Below, piece by piece: positions 1 to 7,156 of a DNA stretch of 64,000 nucleotides. Every line of letters starts with the position of its first letter. The stretch's first letter is position 1. The notes beneath the pieces were generated by a model, which worked only from the letters and a program-made list of their open reading frames with translations, did no database searches and was not told the origin of the DNA. The position numbers and the translations under genes were made by a program. The stretch is from Cellulomonas gelida (lineage in GTDB: Bacteria; Actinomycetota; Actinomycetes; Actinomycetales; Cellulomonadaceae): the NCBI RefSeq assembly GCF_006538725.1, contig NZ_BJLQ01000021.1, positions 1-64,000 on the forward strand, written 5' to 3'.

Positions 1-4
1 CACC

Positions 5-20
5 CCGGGCGGAAGCCCGG
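5..20 (-). terminator. Hairpin downstream of the serine protease gene
   Basis: CCGGGC and GCCCGG form a perfect 6-bp stem around a GGAA tetraloop, about 75 bp past the protease stop codon on the minus strand. There is no U-tract, as is usual for high-GC actinobacterial terminators. The stem is short, so the call is tentative. Confidence 0.45.
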
Positions 21-94
21 CACACCACTTGTTCCCTGCAGAGCCGCAGCACCAACACATAGACGGCCTCCGTCCCGCCTGTGCCGAGACCTGG

Positions 95-1366
95 TCAGCC
101 CGTCAGTACCGTCGCGTCATACAGGTCGGTCGCGTTCCAGAGCGGCGTGTAGAGCTTGCGGCAGACGCCTCCGACGCCGTCCGCAGCGGCCTTGCCACTA
201 TGGATCCCGTACACGCGCACCCCGCCCGTAACCGTGTTGAACCACGGTCCGCCGCTGTCGCCGTTGGTGGTGCAAGCGTTCGTCGAGCGGACCTCAACCA
301 ACGGGTAGATGTCCCAGGGTATTCCGCCGGCGACGTCCTGGTGGATCAAGCGGCCGCCGCCCGTCACGCGGAACGTGCACTGGACGCCGGAGATGGTCCC
401 GGAGAAGCACAGCTCGACGTTGGGGTCAGGCGTGCCCAGGTGCGTCGCCTTGATGGCTGCGCTCGTAGTTCCCGTTGCCCCGCCCATCCAGATCCGGCCC
501 TCGCTCCCATTGTTCTTCCAGGCCCCGATGTCGCCGCGGTTGGGAACATTCACTCGGAACGTACTTGTGAGCCCGTACGTGTTGCCGACAAGGTTCGTGT
601 ACGTGCCGTCGCCCGCCTTCGAGTAGACGTTCAGTGACGCAGCCATCTCGGTGCAGTGTCCAGCGGTGACCATGATGTGGTCGCCGTTGGAACGAACCAT
701 CGGCACACCTGCGGTGCATGTGTACCGGTAGCCGTCGGAGAACATGTAGGCCGACGAAGCGCCCCAGTACTCATAACGGTCCTTGTCGCGCTGCGGCCCC
801 GACTCCAAACTGACGCCAGACTCGACCAGCTGGACCGACACGCTCTCGCCCGCCTTGGAGTACAGGTCTTTGCGAAACGCGTCTGGCGCCTCGAGCATGT
901 CCAGCACCACACCGTCGCTTTCCGGGTCGATGTACCCCATGCCGGCGCCGTGCTCGACGAAATCGGGCTCGTCCATCAGCGCGCTCATGAGTTCGTAAAG
1001 CTCCCGTGCGCTGCGCTTCGCCGGGACGACATCGACCTTTGCGGCTGCGGCTGCCGGGACCTTCAGAGTGCTCAGCTTCTCGCCGACCAGCCGCTCGGCG
1101 AGCTTCGTGTTCGGTGCCCCGACCTCGAGCGTCCCTTCGGCGGTTGTCCTCACCCACGCCAGATCGTCGAGGTGCGTCGAAACGAGCAGGTCAAGCTCGG
1201 GATAGATGTCGGACGCCCAGGTCCCGACCTGGTAGGCCGTCTGCTCGGGGACCAGAGGTGCGAACGGCACATCGTCCGCGGCTCCGGCGCTCGTCCCGCA
1301 CACGAGGCAGAGGCCCGCGACCCCCACCAACGCGACTCCGAACTGCACCCGACGGCGTCCTGCCAT
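95..1366 (-). CDS. Secreted trypsin-like (S1) serine protease with N-terminal pro-region
   Basis: The protein has 423 residues: a signal peptide (about 1-30), a pro-region (about 45-185) and a chymotrypsin-fold domain. The triad is visible as His237 (TAGHC), Asp279 (GDIGAW) and Ser371 (GDSGGPW). Cysteine pairs around the catalytic motifs suggest an extracellular enzyme. The start is the ATG with GAGGAGAGG just upstream; the frame stays open further upstream but has no signal sequence there. The pro-region matches the ectodomain of the membrane protein encoded next to it (W-x-x-DIYP, AGM-x-YID-x-ESD, APD-x-FR). It lies 106 bp downstream of that gene on the same strand, so it may be the effector of the upstream sigma factor. 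The substrate is unknown. Confidence 0.9.
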   Translation of the reverse strand: MAGRRRVQFGVALVGVAGLCLVCGTSAGAADDVPFAPLVPEQTAYQVGTWASDIYPELDLLVSTHLDDLAWVRTTAEGTLEVGAPNTKLAERLVGEKLSTLKVPAAAAAKVDVVPAKRSARELYELMSALMDEPDFVEHGAGMGYIDPESDGVVLDMLEAPDAFRKDLYSKAGESVSVQLVESGVSLESGPQRDKDRYEYWGASSAYMFSDGYRYTCTAGVPMVRSNGDHIMVTAGHCTEMAASLNVYSKAGDGTYTNLVGNTYGLTSTFRVNVPNRGDIGAWKNNGSEGRIWMGGATGTTSAAIKATHLGTPDPNVELCFSGTISGVQCTFRVTGGGRLIHQDVAGGIPWDIYPLVEVRSTNACTTNGDSGGPWFNTVTGGVRVYGIHSGKAAADGVGGVCRKLYTPLWNATDLYDATVLTG

Positions 1367-1472
1367 GGCCTCTCCTCGGCTGTCGTGCACCTGTGGCACC
1401 ATGACGCTAGCCCTCGTGTACTGCCCGTTCTTCATCCATTCGAGTGGTTTGCCTGAGCGTGGCCGTCGCCGG

Positions 1473-2264
1473 CTACTCGAGCCCGGCCGAGCTCGACGCC
1501 AGGACGATCGCGACCGAGGCGCCGTAGCGCTCGGCCAGCATTCGACGGAAGTCGTCGGGCGCGTCGAGCAACGCAATGATCAGTCTGTCCGACTCGCTGT
1601 CGATGTACGACATTCCCGCGGACAGGGCCTGGAACGTGGGATCCTCGCCGAGCTCACGAGCGATGGCGTAGAGGTCTTGGGCGCTGCGAGTCGTCTCGAC
1701 CACGTGGATCCGGTCGGCGAGGGCCGTGTGTGTCGGGGACTCGGCTAGCGCCGATGTGACCAGTGGCTGTGCCGCGTCGACGTCTGTGGCGCCCAGCTCG
1801 ATGTCGCCTTTGGCGTCGATGCCGATGTAGGAGAAGAGGTCGCCGTTCTCCTGCACGACCAGGCTCAGCATCGGGTAGATGTCGTGCGCCCATGGGCCCG
1901 CCGCGTTCGGGACGTCTTCGCCGACGATCGGTGCCATGGCGCCCGTGCCTGCGTCGGCCGGTTTGGTCGCAGCGGCGCTGCTCGATGGCGAGGGCGGCGG
2001 GGGTGTCGAGCGTGCGCTATCCGCAGTGTGTGAGTCGCGGGCCCCGCCCAGGAGGCTTCCGGTGGCCACCGCGCCCACACCAATCGCCGCGACCATGAGT
2101 GCGGCCGCGGGCAGTGCCCACCTGCTTCGCGAGCGCGGACGCACGACACGCAGTTCGGTGGTGCCGACGGCGGCGAGGTCCATCTTCGGTGCGAGGGTGG
2201 ATCGGTCATCACGCTCGACCGACTTGAGGTACGCGTCACGGAACTCAGCTTCGGTCCAGCTCAT
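1473..2264 (-). CDS. Single-pass membrane protein, probable anti-sigma factor, with a protease-pro-region-like ectodomain
   Basis: Of 263 residues, about 1-48 are cytoplasmic and start MSWTEAEFRDAYL. One transmembrane helix spans about 50-72, followed by a Pro/Ser/Ala-rich stalk and an extracellular domain (about 115-263). That domain aligns over its whole length with the pro-region of the adjacent secreted protease (shared DIYP, AGMSYID-ESD, LLDAPDDFR). Two ATGs lie in tandem; the second is chosen because it sits 6 nt from a strong AGAAGGAGG. The sigma-factor stop overlaps it (TGATG), implying translational coupling. Position next to an ECF sigma gene and topology suggest an anti-sigma factor, but no ZAS zinc motif (HxxxCxxC) is present, so that role is inferred. 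Confidence 0.82.
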   Translation of the reverse strand: MSWTEAEFRDAYLKSVERDDRSTLAPKMDLAAVGTTELRVVRPRSRSRWALPAAALMVAAIGVGAVATGSLLGGARDSHTADSARSTPPPPSPSSSAAATKPADAGTGAMAPIVGEDVPNAAGPWAHDIYPMLSLVVQENGDLFSYIGIDAKGDIELGATDVDAAQPLVTSALAESPTHTALADRIHVVETTRSAQDLYAIARELGEDPTFQALSAGMSYIDSESDRLIIALLDAPDDFRRMLAERYGASVAIVLASSSAGLE

Positions 2265-2821
2265 CATCGGCCTCCTTCTGGCACGGCGGACTTTCCTGTG
2301 ACGCGGAGCCGGGTCAGGGCCCTATGGGCTGTGACCCGCACCGTGCTGCGAGTGACACCCAGCGTCGACGCGATCTCCTTGTCGTCGAGGTCGGCGACGT
2401 ACCGCAACGCAAGCACCGCGCGGGCGCGGGGACTGAGCAGTGCGACCATCTGGATGACGGCGTCGATCCCTTCGATCTCGTCGAACGGCTGGGCAGCCGA
2501 TCGGTCGACGGTCAGCTCGACCGACGTGGAAGCGTGGACGTGGGGATCCCGCCCGTCGAGGTACATGCGGACCATGACGGTACGGGCGTACCCCATCTGG
2601 TTGGTCGCCCGAGCGAAGGCTTCGTGTTTCTGCAGGAGGCGGGCGAGGGTGTCCTGTACCAGGTCGTCGGCCGCGTCGACGTTTCGGCAGATTCCGATCG
2701 CGATGCGTCGTAGCTCGGGTCCGTGCGCCCGTGCGAACGACTCGACACCGTTCGCAGGCTGGACGAGCTGCACGGCTGGCTCACCCCCGGTCGGTACGAC
2801 GGATGTCTCGTTCACACCCAC
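2264..2821 (-). CDS. ECF RNA polymerase sigma factor, SigE family
   Basis: 185 residues with the two-domain ECF layout. Region 2 is at about 25-90 (ELRRIAIGICRNVDAADDL). Region 4 is at about 125-175 (LSPRARAVLALRYVADLDD, then the HTH KEIASTLGVTRSTVRVTAHRA). Length and the SPRARAVLALRY signature fit the actinobacterial SigE family. The start is a GTG; a second in-frame GTG two codons downstream is possible. The stop overlaps the start of the membrane-protein gene, so the two are co-translated. It probably activates this three-gene unit or secretion/envelope genes. No matching promoter pair could be assigned with confidence. Confidence 0.9.
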   Translation of the reverse strand: MGVNETSVVPTGGEPAVQLVQPANGVESFARAHGPELRRIAIGICRNVDAADDLVQDTLARLLQKHEAFARATNQMGYARTVMVRMYLDGRDPHVHASTSVELTVDRSAAQPFDEIEGIDAVIQMVALLSPRARAVLALRYVADLDDKEIASTLGVTRSTVRVTAHRALTRLRVTGKSAVPEGGR

Positions 2822-3003
2822 TGTGACACCTGGATACCTGTCTTCTGTTTACATCTGCCACTCGCACTCCGGAGCGCGAGTGGAAGCGGAGTGGGGTCTC
2901 ACCCCATTGCGCAACCTCAGGCGCTGGCCCGCGCCTGCTCGGCCGGCCCCAAGCGGTCCGCCAGGCGCACGCAGCGGTCCGTGGCGCGTATGGGACCCTC
3001 CGG

Positions 3004-3019
3004 TATAGGCTGTCCTATA
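3004..3019 (+). promoter_or_regulatory. Palindromic operator candidate before the HTH gene
   Basis: TATAGG-CTGT-CCTATA has perfect 6-bp arms and ends 15 bp before the GTG of the HTH gene, just ahead of its CGAGGAGG ribosome-binding site. AT-rich arms in GC-rich DNA and the position over the promoter suggest autoregulation. Confidence 0.55.
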
Positions 3020-3034
3020 TCGAGGAGGTGGACG

Positions 3035-3490
3035 GTGGCACTGCTGGAGCACACGCCGGACGTCGGGACGCTGCGGCGTCTTCGGAGTCGGCAGGAGATC
3101 GACCGGCTGGACTACTTCCGTGCGCTGCGGTTGGTGGCGCGCACGATGCGTCAGACGGACCTTGCGCGTCAGCTGGGGATCGCGCAGCCCTCGGTGTCGC
3201 AGGCGTTGCAGCGGGCTGAGACCGTGCCGGATGTCCGGCCTGGGTTCTCGGGTGCGACCCCGTACGAGATTGCTCAGCGGTACAGCGCTGGTGAGCTCAC
3301 GCGCGACCAGCTCGTCGACGAGCTGGCGCGCTGGGAGTACCGACCGAGCGCGTCCGGGGACGGGTACGACTGGTCGACGTACGAGCCGGGGGAGTGGCAG
3401 GAGACGGTCGTGCGGGCTCTGCGTGATGGGCTGATCGATGGCGAGGCTTACGAGCTCGCGTTGCAGAAGTGGGAGAGCGCCGGCAAGTGA
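3035..3490 (+). CDS. HTH DNA-binding protein, possible antitoxin-type repressor
   Basis: 151 residues. An XRE/Cro-like helix-turn-helix spans about 39-62 (QTDLARQLGIAQPSVSQALQR). A second part (about 75-150) has alternating Asp/Glu and aromatic residues (YEIAQRYSAGELTRDQLVDEL) and no recognised fold. The GTG start is chosen because CGAGGAGG lies 7 nt upstream; the frame is open much further upstream but only through non-coding sequence. Its stop overlaps a GTGA that would begin a second gene, now apparently broken next to the IS. Repressor plus translationally coupled partner is a toxin-antitoxin-like layout, but no toxin can be identified. Confidence 0.75.
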   Translation: MALLEHTPDVGTLRRLRSRQEIDRLDYFRALRLVARTMRQTDLARQLGIAQPSVSQALQRAETVPDVRPGFSGATPYEIAQRYSAGELTRDQLVDELARWEYRPSASGDGYDWSTYEPGEWQETVVRALRDGLIDGEAYELALQKWESAGK

Positions 3491-3594
3491 CGGCGAGCTA
3501 CTGCCTGCGGCGGCGTGCGGCTGGAGATCTGTGACCTGGTGATCGATGACGTGCGCCTGCATGAGCACCGGGATCGTGTGGTCAAGTCCTCGGT
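3487..3594 (+). pseudogene. Remnant of a partner gene cut by the IS element
   Basis: A GTG overlapping the HTH stop (GTGA) opens VTASYCLRRRA, then hits a stop at 3532-3534. From about 3515 the next frame reads plausible protein (RLEICDLVIDDVRLHEH) up to the IS terminal repeat. Together they look like the first 35-40 codons of a co-translated gene with one frameshift, truncated by the IS. No homologue is recognised, so this is a low-confidence inference from reading frame and position. Confidence 0.3.
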
Positions 3595-3608
3595 AGTGGT
3601 GTAGCGGT
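3595..3608 (+). repeat. Left terminal inverted repeat of the IS256-like element
   Basis: AGTGGTGTAGCGGT matches the inverse of the right end (AGTGGTGTACCGGT) in 13 of 14 bases. The outer boundary could be one or two bases further out. Confidence 0.6.
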
Positions 3609-3627
3609 TCGGGCGTGACCCTGTTGG

Positions 3628-4867
3628 TCAGGCTGTCAGGGCGAGGTGCGGATCGGTCACCTCCTCGTCGCCGGGGACGATCGTGATGCGGGCTTTCGCG
3701 AGGAGCTCGAGGCCGAGGTAGCGGCGTCCTTCGGCCCACTCGTCGTGCTGCTCGGCCAGGACCGCGCCGACGAGGCGGATGACGGAGGCGCGGTCGGGGA
3801 AGATCCCGACGACATCGGTGCGGCGGCGGATCTCGCGGTTGAGGCGCTCGTTGGGGTTGTTCGACCAGATCTGTCGCCACAGGTCCTTGGGGAAGGCTGT
3901 GAACGCGAGCACGTCAGCGCGGGCCGCGTCCAGGTGCTCGGCGACGTCGGGGAGCTTGTCGACGGCGGCGTCCAGGAGCTTGTCGAACTGGGCCTGGACA
4001 TCCTTGGCGGTGGGTTGGTCGTAGACGCTGTGCAGCATCGCCTTGACTGCCGGCCACGACGTCTTCGGACACGCGCTCATCAGGTTGGCGGCGTAGTGGG
4101 TCCGGCATCGCTGCCAGGTCGCCCCTGGCAGGGTCGCCCCGATCGCGGCGACCAGCCCGGCGTGGGCGTCAGAGGTCACGAGCTTGACCCCGTTCAGGCC
4201 GCGGGCCACGAGGTCCTGGAAGAACGTCAGCCAGGCCGGGCCAGTCTCGGCGGTGGTGACCTGGACCCCGAGGATCTCACGGTGCCCGTCGGCGTTCACC
4301 CCGGTGGCGACCAGGACCACCGCGTTGACCACGCGGCCGGCTTCACGGACCTTCATCGTGAGCGCGTCGGCGGCGCAGAACGTGTAGGGGCCGGCGTCCA
4401 GCGGGCGCGTCCGGAACGCGGTCACCTGGGCGTCCAGGTCCTTGGACATCTCACTGACCTGTGACCTGGACAGGCCCGTGATCCCCAACGACTGGACCAG
4501 CTTGTCCATCCGCCGGGTGCTCACCCCGAGCAGGTAGCAGGTCGCGACCACCGACGTCAGGGCCCGCTTCGGCTCGTCGACGGCGGGTCAGCAGCCACTC
4601 GGGGAAGTACGAGCCAGAGCGTAGCTTGGGGACCGCGACGTCCAGCGTGCCGACCCGGGTGTCCAGGTCACGGCGGCGGTAGCCATTGCGCCGGTTGACC
4701 CGCTCAGGCGAGGTCTGTCCCCAGCCGGCCCCGCAGACCGCGTCGGCCTCGGCCGACAACAACGCGTCGATGAACGTGCTCAGCAGGTCGCGCATGAGGT
4801 CCGGGGACGCCTGCGCCAGCTGCTCGTGCAGGAACCGGGCAGGGTCGATACTCGTGGGTGCGGTCAT
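3628..4867 (-). pseudogene. IS256-family (mutator-type) transposase, frameshifted
   Basis: The N-terminal part (ATG at 4867) reads to FPEWLLTRRRRAEAG and then leaves frame. The rest, from VVATCYLLGVSTRRM to the stop, continues in another frame. Removing one base in the GCGGGCCC run (about 4560-4567) would restore a single protein of about 410 residues, the usual family size. The DDE triad is present in the C-terminal part: Asp in AADALTMKV, Asp in VTSDAHAGL, Glu in NPNERLNRE. As read the gene is inactive unless the shift is recoded or a sequencing error. Confidence 0.85.
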
Positions 4868-4959
4868 CGTGGAGTCCTTCTTCGAGTCGGTTGTGAGAGA
4901 TCACTCGAAGGGTCACGCGGTGACCGCGCCGTCGTCTACGACGACACGATCACCGAGCT

Positions 4960-4973
4960 ACCGGTACACCACT
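4960..4973 (-). repeat. Right terminal inverted repeat of the IS256-like element
   Basis: ACCGGTACACCACT is the inverse of the left end with one mismatch. Immediately outside it the reading frame of the zeta-toxin-like gene begins. Confidence 0.6.
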
Positions 4974-5006
4974 CTGGCGGACTCCACTGATCGTGTTCGT
5001 GCGTTG

Positions 5007-5708
5007 ATGAAGCCTGGCCAGTTGCTCGCGGTGGACAGCCCGTACGCGACGGTCAACAACCGTGCGTGGTTCGCGAGCCCGGGACGGCCGCGACTCGCTC
5101 GCGCGGAGTTGCATGAGGAGTTGGTCGCTCGCGCGCTAGGGGATAGGACGAGCGCGTCAGGTCGGAGCCGACCCTCGGCCATCGTCCTGGCGGGACCACC
5201 CGGTGCCGGTAAGGGCACCATGCGACGTCAGCTGCTCGGCGCTGAGGTCGGCTCGTGGTTGGTCGTTGACGCCGACGACTTCAAGCGGGCGCTGTTGGCC
5301 GCTGCCCTCGAGGATGGCACCTACGACCGGTTGATCGTTCCTTCCGAGACGAGCCTGGAGGTCGCAGACGCGCAGTCCCTGTCGGCGGCCGCCGACGCGC
5401 TCGAGCGGCAGGCCAAGGGCGCCGTTGACGAGAACACCGCGGCCGCGGCGCTCGACGAGGCCGCGGCGGACCGCGCCGACGCCAGCGCGGCGTGGGACTC
5501 GGCCGAGCGGCGCCAGGACCTGGCCGCCTCCCTCGAGCACGTCGACAACCGCGCGGCCGTCGACGCACGGCTGACCGCCGACCTCGACCAGGGCACGCCC
5601 CCTGCCGCGGCCGCTGCGGCCGGCCGTGCAGCGAGCCGTGCCGGCAAGGCCAAGGGCAAGGCGCGCACACGCACCGCGAACCAGCGAACGGCCGAGCGGA
5701 GCAGGTGA
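5007..5708 (+). CDS. Zeta-toxin-like P-loop kinase, possibly 5'-truncated and chimeric
   Basis: Walker A motif GPPGAGKGT at about 60-68, followed by VVDADDFK, as in zeta-toxin/AAA kinases. The segment before it (SPYATVNNRAWFASPGRPR, then ELHEELVARAL) also fits zeta-type proteins. After about residue 110 the expected kinase continuation (the HEESS-type segment) is missing. A long Ala/Asp/Glu-rich helical tail follows and ends in a basic KAKGKARTRTANQR sequence, which recalls the C-termini of actinobacterial relaxases. The ATG at 5007 is the first start outside the IS; the frame runs into the terminal repeat, so the original start may have been removed. It could be a fusion of kinase front and relaxase tail, or a natural long-tailed member. 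Confidence 0.6.
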   Translation: MKPGQLLAVDSPYATVNNRAWFASPGRPRLARAELHEELVARALGDRTSASGRSRPSAIVLAGPPGAGKGTMRRQLLGAEVGSWLVVDADDFKRALLAAALEDGTYDRLIVPSETSLEVADAQSLSAAADALERQAKGAVDENTAAAALDEAAADRADASAAWDSAERRQDLAASLEHVDNRAAVDARLTADLDQGTPPAAAAAAGRAASRAGKAKGKARTRTANQRTAERSR

Positions 5709-5728
5709 CCGCCAGCGCTCCACGCTGC

Positions 5729-5766
5729 ACAGGGCCCGCACTCGACTCAGAGAGTGCGGGCCCTGT
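5729..5766 (+). terminator. Strong intrinsic terminator hairpin
   Basis: A perfect 15-bp stem (ACAGGGCCCGCACTC and its complement) with an 8-nt loop starts 20 bp after the zeta-like gene's stop. It separates that gene from the downstream small-gene unit. Confidence 0.8.
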
Positions 5767-5812
5767 CGCGTGCAAGGGGTCACTACGCTCGGCACGACCA
5801 CGAGGAGGAGCC

Positions 5813-6082
5813 ATCGACGACGAGGTAGGCCGGCTCGCCGAGCGAGTCGCGGCCGCGGCTGACGCCTGGCTGCGCGACCCGCAGGACGCCGGCGTCTACC
5901 GCCGCCTCGTCGACGCAGTGCTCGCCTGGCGCACCGTCACTCGCGCACAGCTCGACCTCGTCGACCCGAGCCCGGGAGCCACCACCGTGGCCGAACGGCA
6001 CGCGGACCCACAGATGGTGCGCGGCGCTTTGGCCGACGTCGTCGACGAGCTCCGGCGCCGAAGCACCGGTCCAGACTCATGA
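5813..6082 (+). CDS. Small acidic helical protein of unknown function, apparent ATC start
   Basis: 89 residues, predicted helical (VGRLAERVAAAADAWLRDP, YRRLVDAVLAWRTVTRAQLDL), no recognised domain. It reads like a genuine gene: strong codon bias, and a stop overlapping the next start (ATGA). There is no ATG, GTG or TTG between the terminator upstream and deep inside the protein. The base triplet in the start position is ATC, 2-3 nt after GAGGAGGAG, so translation may start at AUC, or the start codon has mutated. Its place between a relaxase-like tail and an excisionase-like HTH gene suggests a remnant of an integrative element. Confidence 0.6.
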   Translation: MDDEVGRLAERVAAAADAWLRDPQDAGVYRRLVDAVLAWRTVTRAQLDLVDPSPGATTVAERHADPQMVRGALADVVDELRRRSTGPDS

Positions 6083-6423
6083 CGGTCGGCGCCACAGGCA
6101 GGGGGGACCGTGACGCCGACCGTAGGACACAGCATGCCGCGGAACGTCATGCGCGGGAGGCCGGTTCGATGCGAGGCACCCGATCGGGTCAGGAGGCCCG
6201 ATCAGCCAGCGGTGCCGGGCTGCGGCCGCTGGCCGGGGTGCACATGCTGCGCACGGACGAGGCCGCGCGGATGCTCGGCGTCAGCGTGAACCTGGTCCAC
6301 AAGTGGGTGCACGACGGCGTACTCGACGCCATAACCACTCCGTCCGGCGATCTGAGATTCGACGCGTCGCTCGTCCGCGCCGTGTCCGACGGCTTGTCAC
6401 GTCCGGAGCCGAGGTCTCGGTGA
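6079..6423 (+). CDS. MerR/excisionase-like helix-turn-helix protein
   Basis: 114 residues. The C-terminal half (about 55-105) is a winged-HTH of the MerR/excisionase (HTH_17) type: LRTDEAARMLGVSVNLVHKW, then GDLRFDASLV. The first 50 residues are basic and low in structure. The ATG overlaps the upstream stop (ATGA); internal ATGs at 6169 and 6244 are alternatives, and 6244 would give only the HTH domain. Such proteins direct excision or control transfer in actinobacterial integrative elements. No integrase is visible nearby. Confidence 0.72.
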   Translation: MTVGATGRGDRDADRRTQHAAERHAREAGSMRGTRSGQEARSASGAGLRPLAGVHMLRTDEAARMLGVSVNLVHKWVHDGVLDAITTPSGDLRFDASLVRAVSDGLSRPEPRSR

Positions 6424-6485
6424 CGCCTTGACGTTCACCGACACCTCAGGCCGCGACCCCATCGGCGGTTGAGTCCCCGTAGCCC

Positions 6486-7013
6486 ATGACCGTGTGTGAG
6501 CATGACGATGTGCACGTACCCGAGGCGCTCCGCACCAACCACGACGCGATCCTTGGCGCCCTCGGCCGGCACCATCTGTGGAGCGGATACGTCCACAACT
6601 GGGACGATCCGTGGTTCGACGAGGTCGTCGCCGCGATCCTCGTTCTCGTTGGCGAGAAGCCCCTTGTCTACATCTCTGCCAGCGGCAGCGCCGCGGAGAT
6701 ACCGGACGGGAGCCACGAGCATCTGGCCGTCCATGTCATCACGGACGGCGCTCTGATCGTCGTAAGCGTGGGCCCTGCCGATGACACCGGCGCCCGAGAG
6801 ATCTCGACACGGGCGGTGCCCTAGACCGTGCAGTCGCTCGCGGTCGCCGTGCGGAGTCCGTGGCCCGGTCGACTGTCTGCAACCGTGACAGTCGCTGGCG
6901 AACAGGCGTTCCGAATTCCGTCCCGACACCCAATGAGCGACGGCGAGGCTGAGGTCCTGCGACACGCCATCGACCATCTGGCGCGCCGGGTCGCGAGCGA
7001 TCAGGCGCGCTGA
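6486..7013 (+). pseudogene. Unknown protein interrupted by an in-frame TAG
   Basis: The frame from ATG 6486 gives 112 residues (MTVCEHDDVHVPEAL, then LVYISASGSAAEIPDG), then TAG at 6822-6824. It continues in the same frame for another 63 codons (SLAVAVRSPWPGRLSATVT to the TGA at 7011-7013) with equally good coding character. Read through the TAG, the product would be about 175 residues. The simplest view is one gene with a nonsense mutation. Alternatively the second part is a separate gene from the GTG at 6828, but that has no ribosome-binding site. No family is recognised. Confidence 0.55.
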
Positions 7014-7156
7014 GGTCAGCGCGCGCACATTGCCGCCCGGAGTTCGCCGACGTCTGGCCTGGCCTGGCGCTACTGCTCGGTTACTCCAGGGCCCCCAGTC
7101 GAACGGTCCGGCGCGGCAGCCGGTGACCTGGCGCGCTGGCTGCTCTGATTGTCACC

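Larger units (their letters stand above)
3595..4973 (-). mobile_element. IS256-family insertion sequence (defective)
   Basis: A compact element of about 1.38 kb with one transposase gene on the minus strand, ending in imperfect inverted repeats (13 of 14 bases match). The transposase stop is about 20 bp from the left repeat, and its start about 106 bp from the right. A palindrome GGTCAC-GCG-GTGACC (4911-4925) lies in the transposase leader. I see no 8-9 bp target duplication at the chosen ends, so either the ends are a few bases off or an adjacent deletion has removed one flank. Genes on both sides look truncated. Confidence 0.75.

Noticed and set aside
1367-1576. 70-codon upstream extension of the protease
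   Set aside because: It precedes the signal peptide, overlaps the end of the membrane-protein gene, and lacks the GAGGAGAGG present before 1366.
4686-5006. Upstream extension of the zeta-like gene through the IS element
   Set aside because: This part is antisense to the transposase N-terminus and within the IS, so it cannot be native protein sequence.
5492-5812. Upstream extension of the small gene at 5813
   Set aside because: It would run through the zeta-like gene's end and a strong terminator hairpin.
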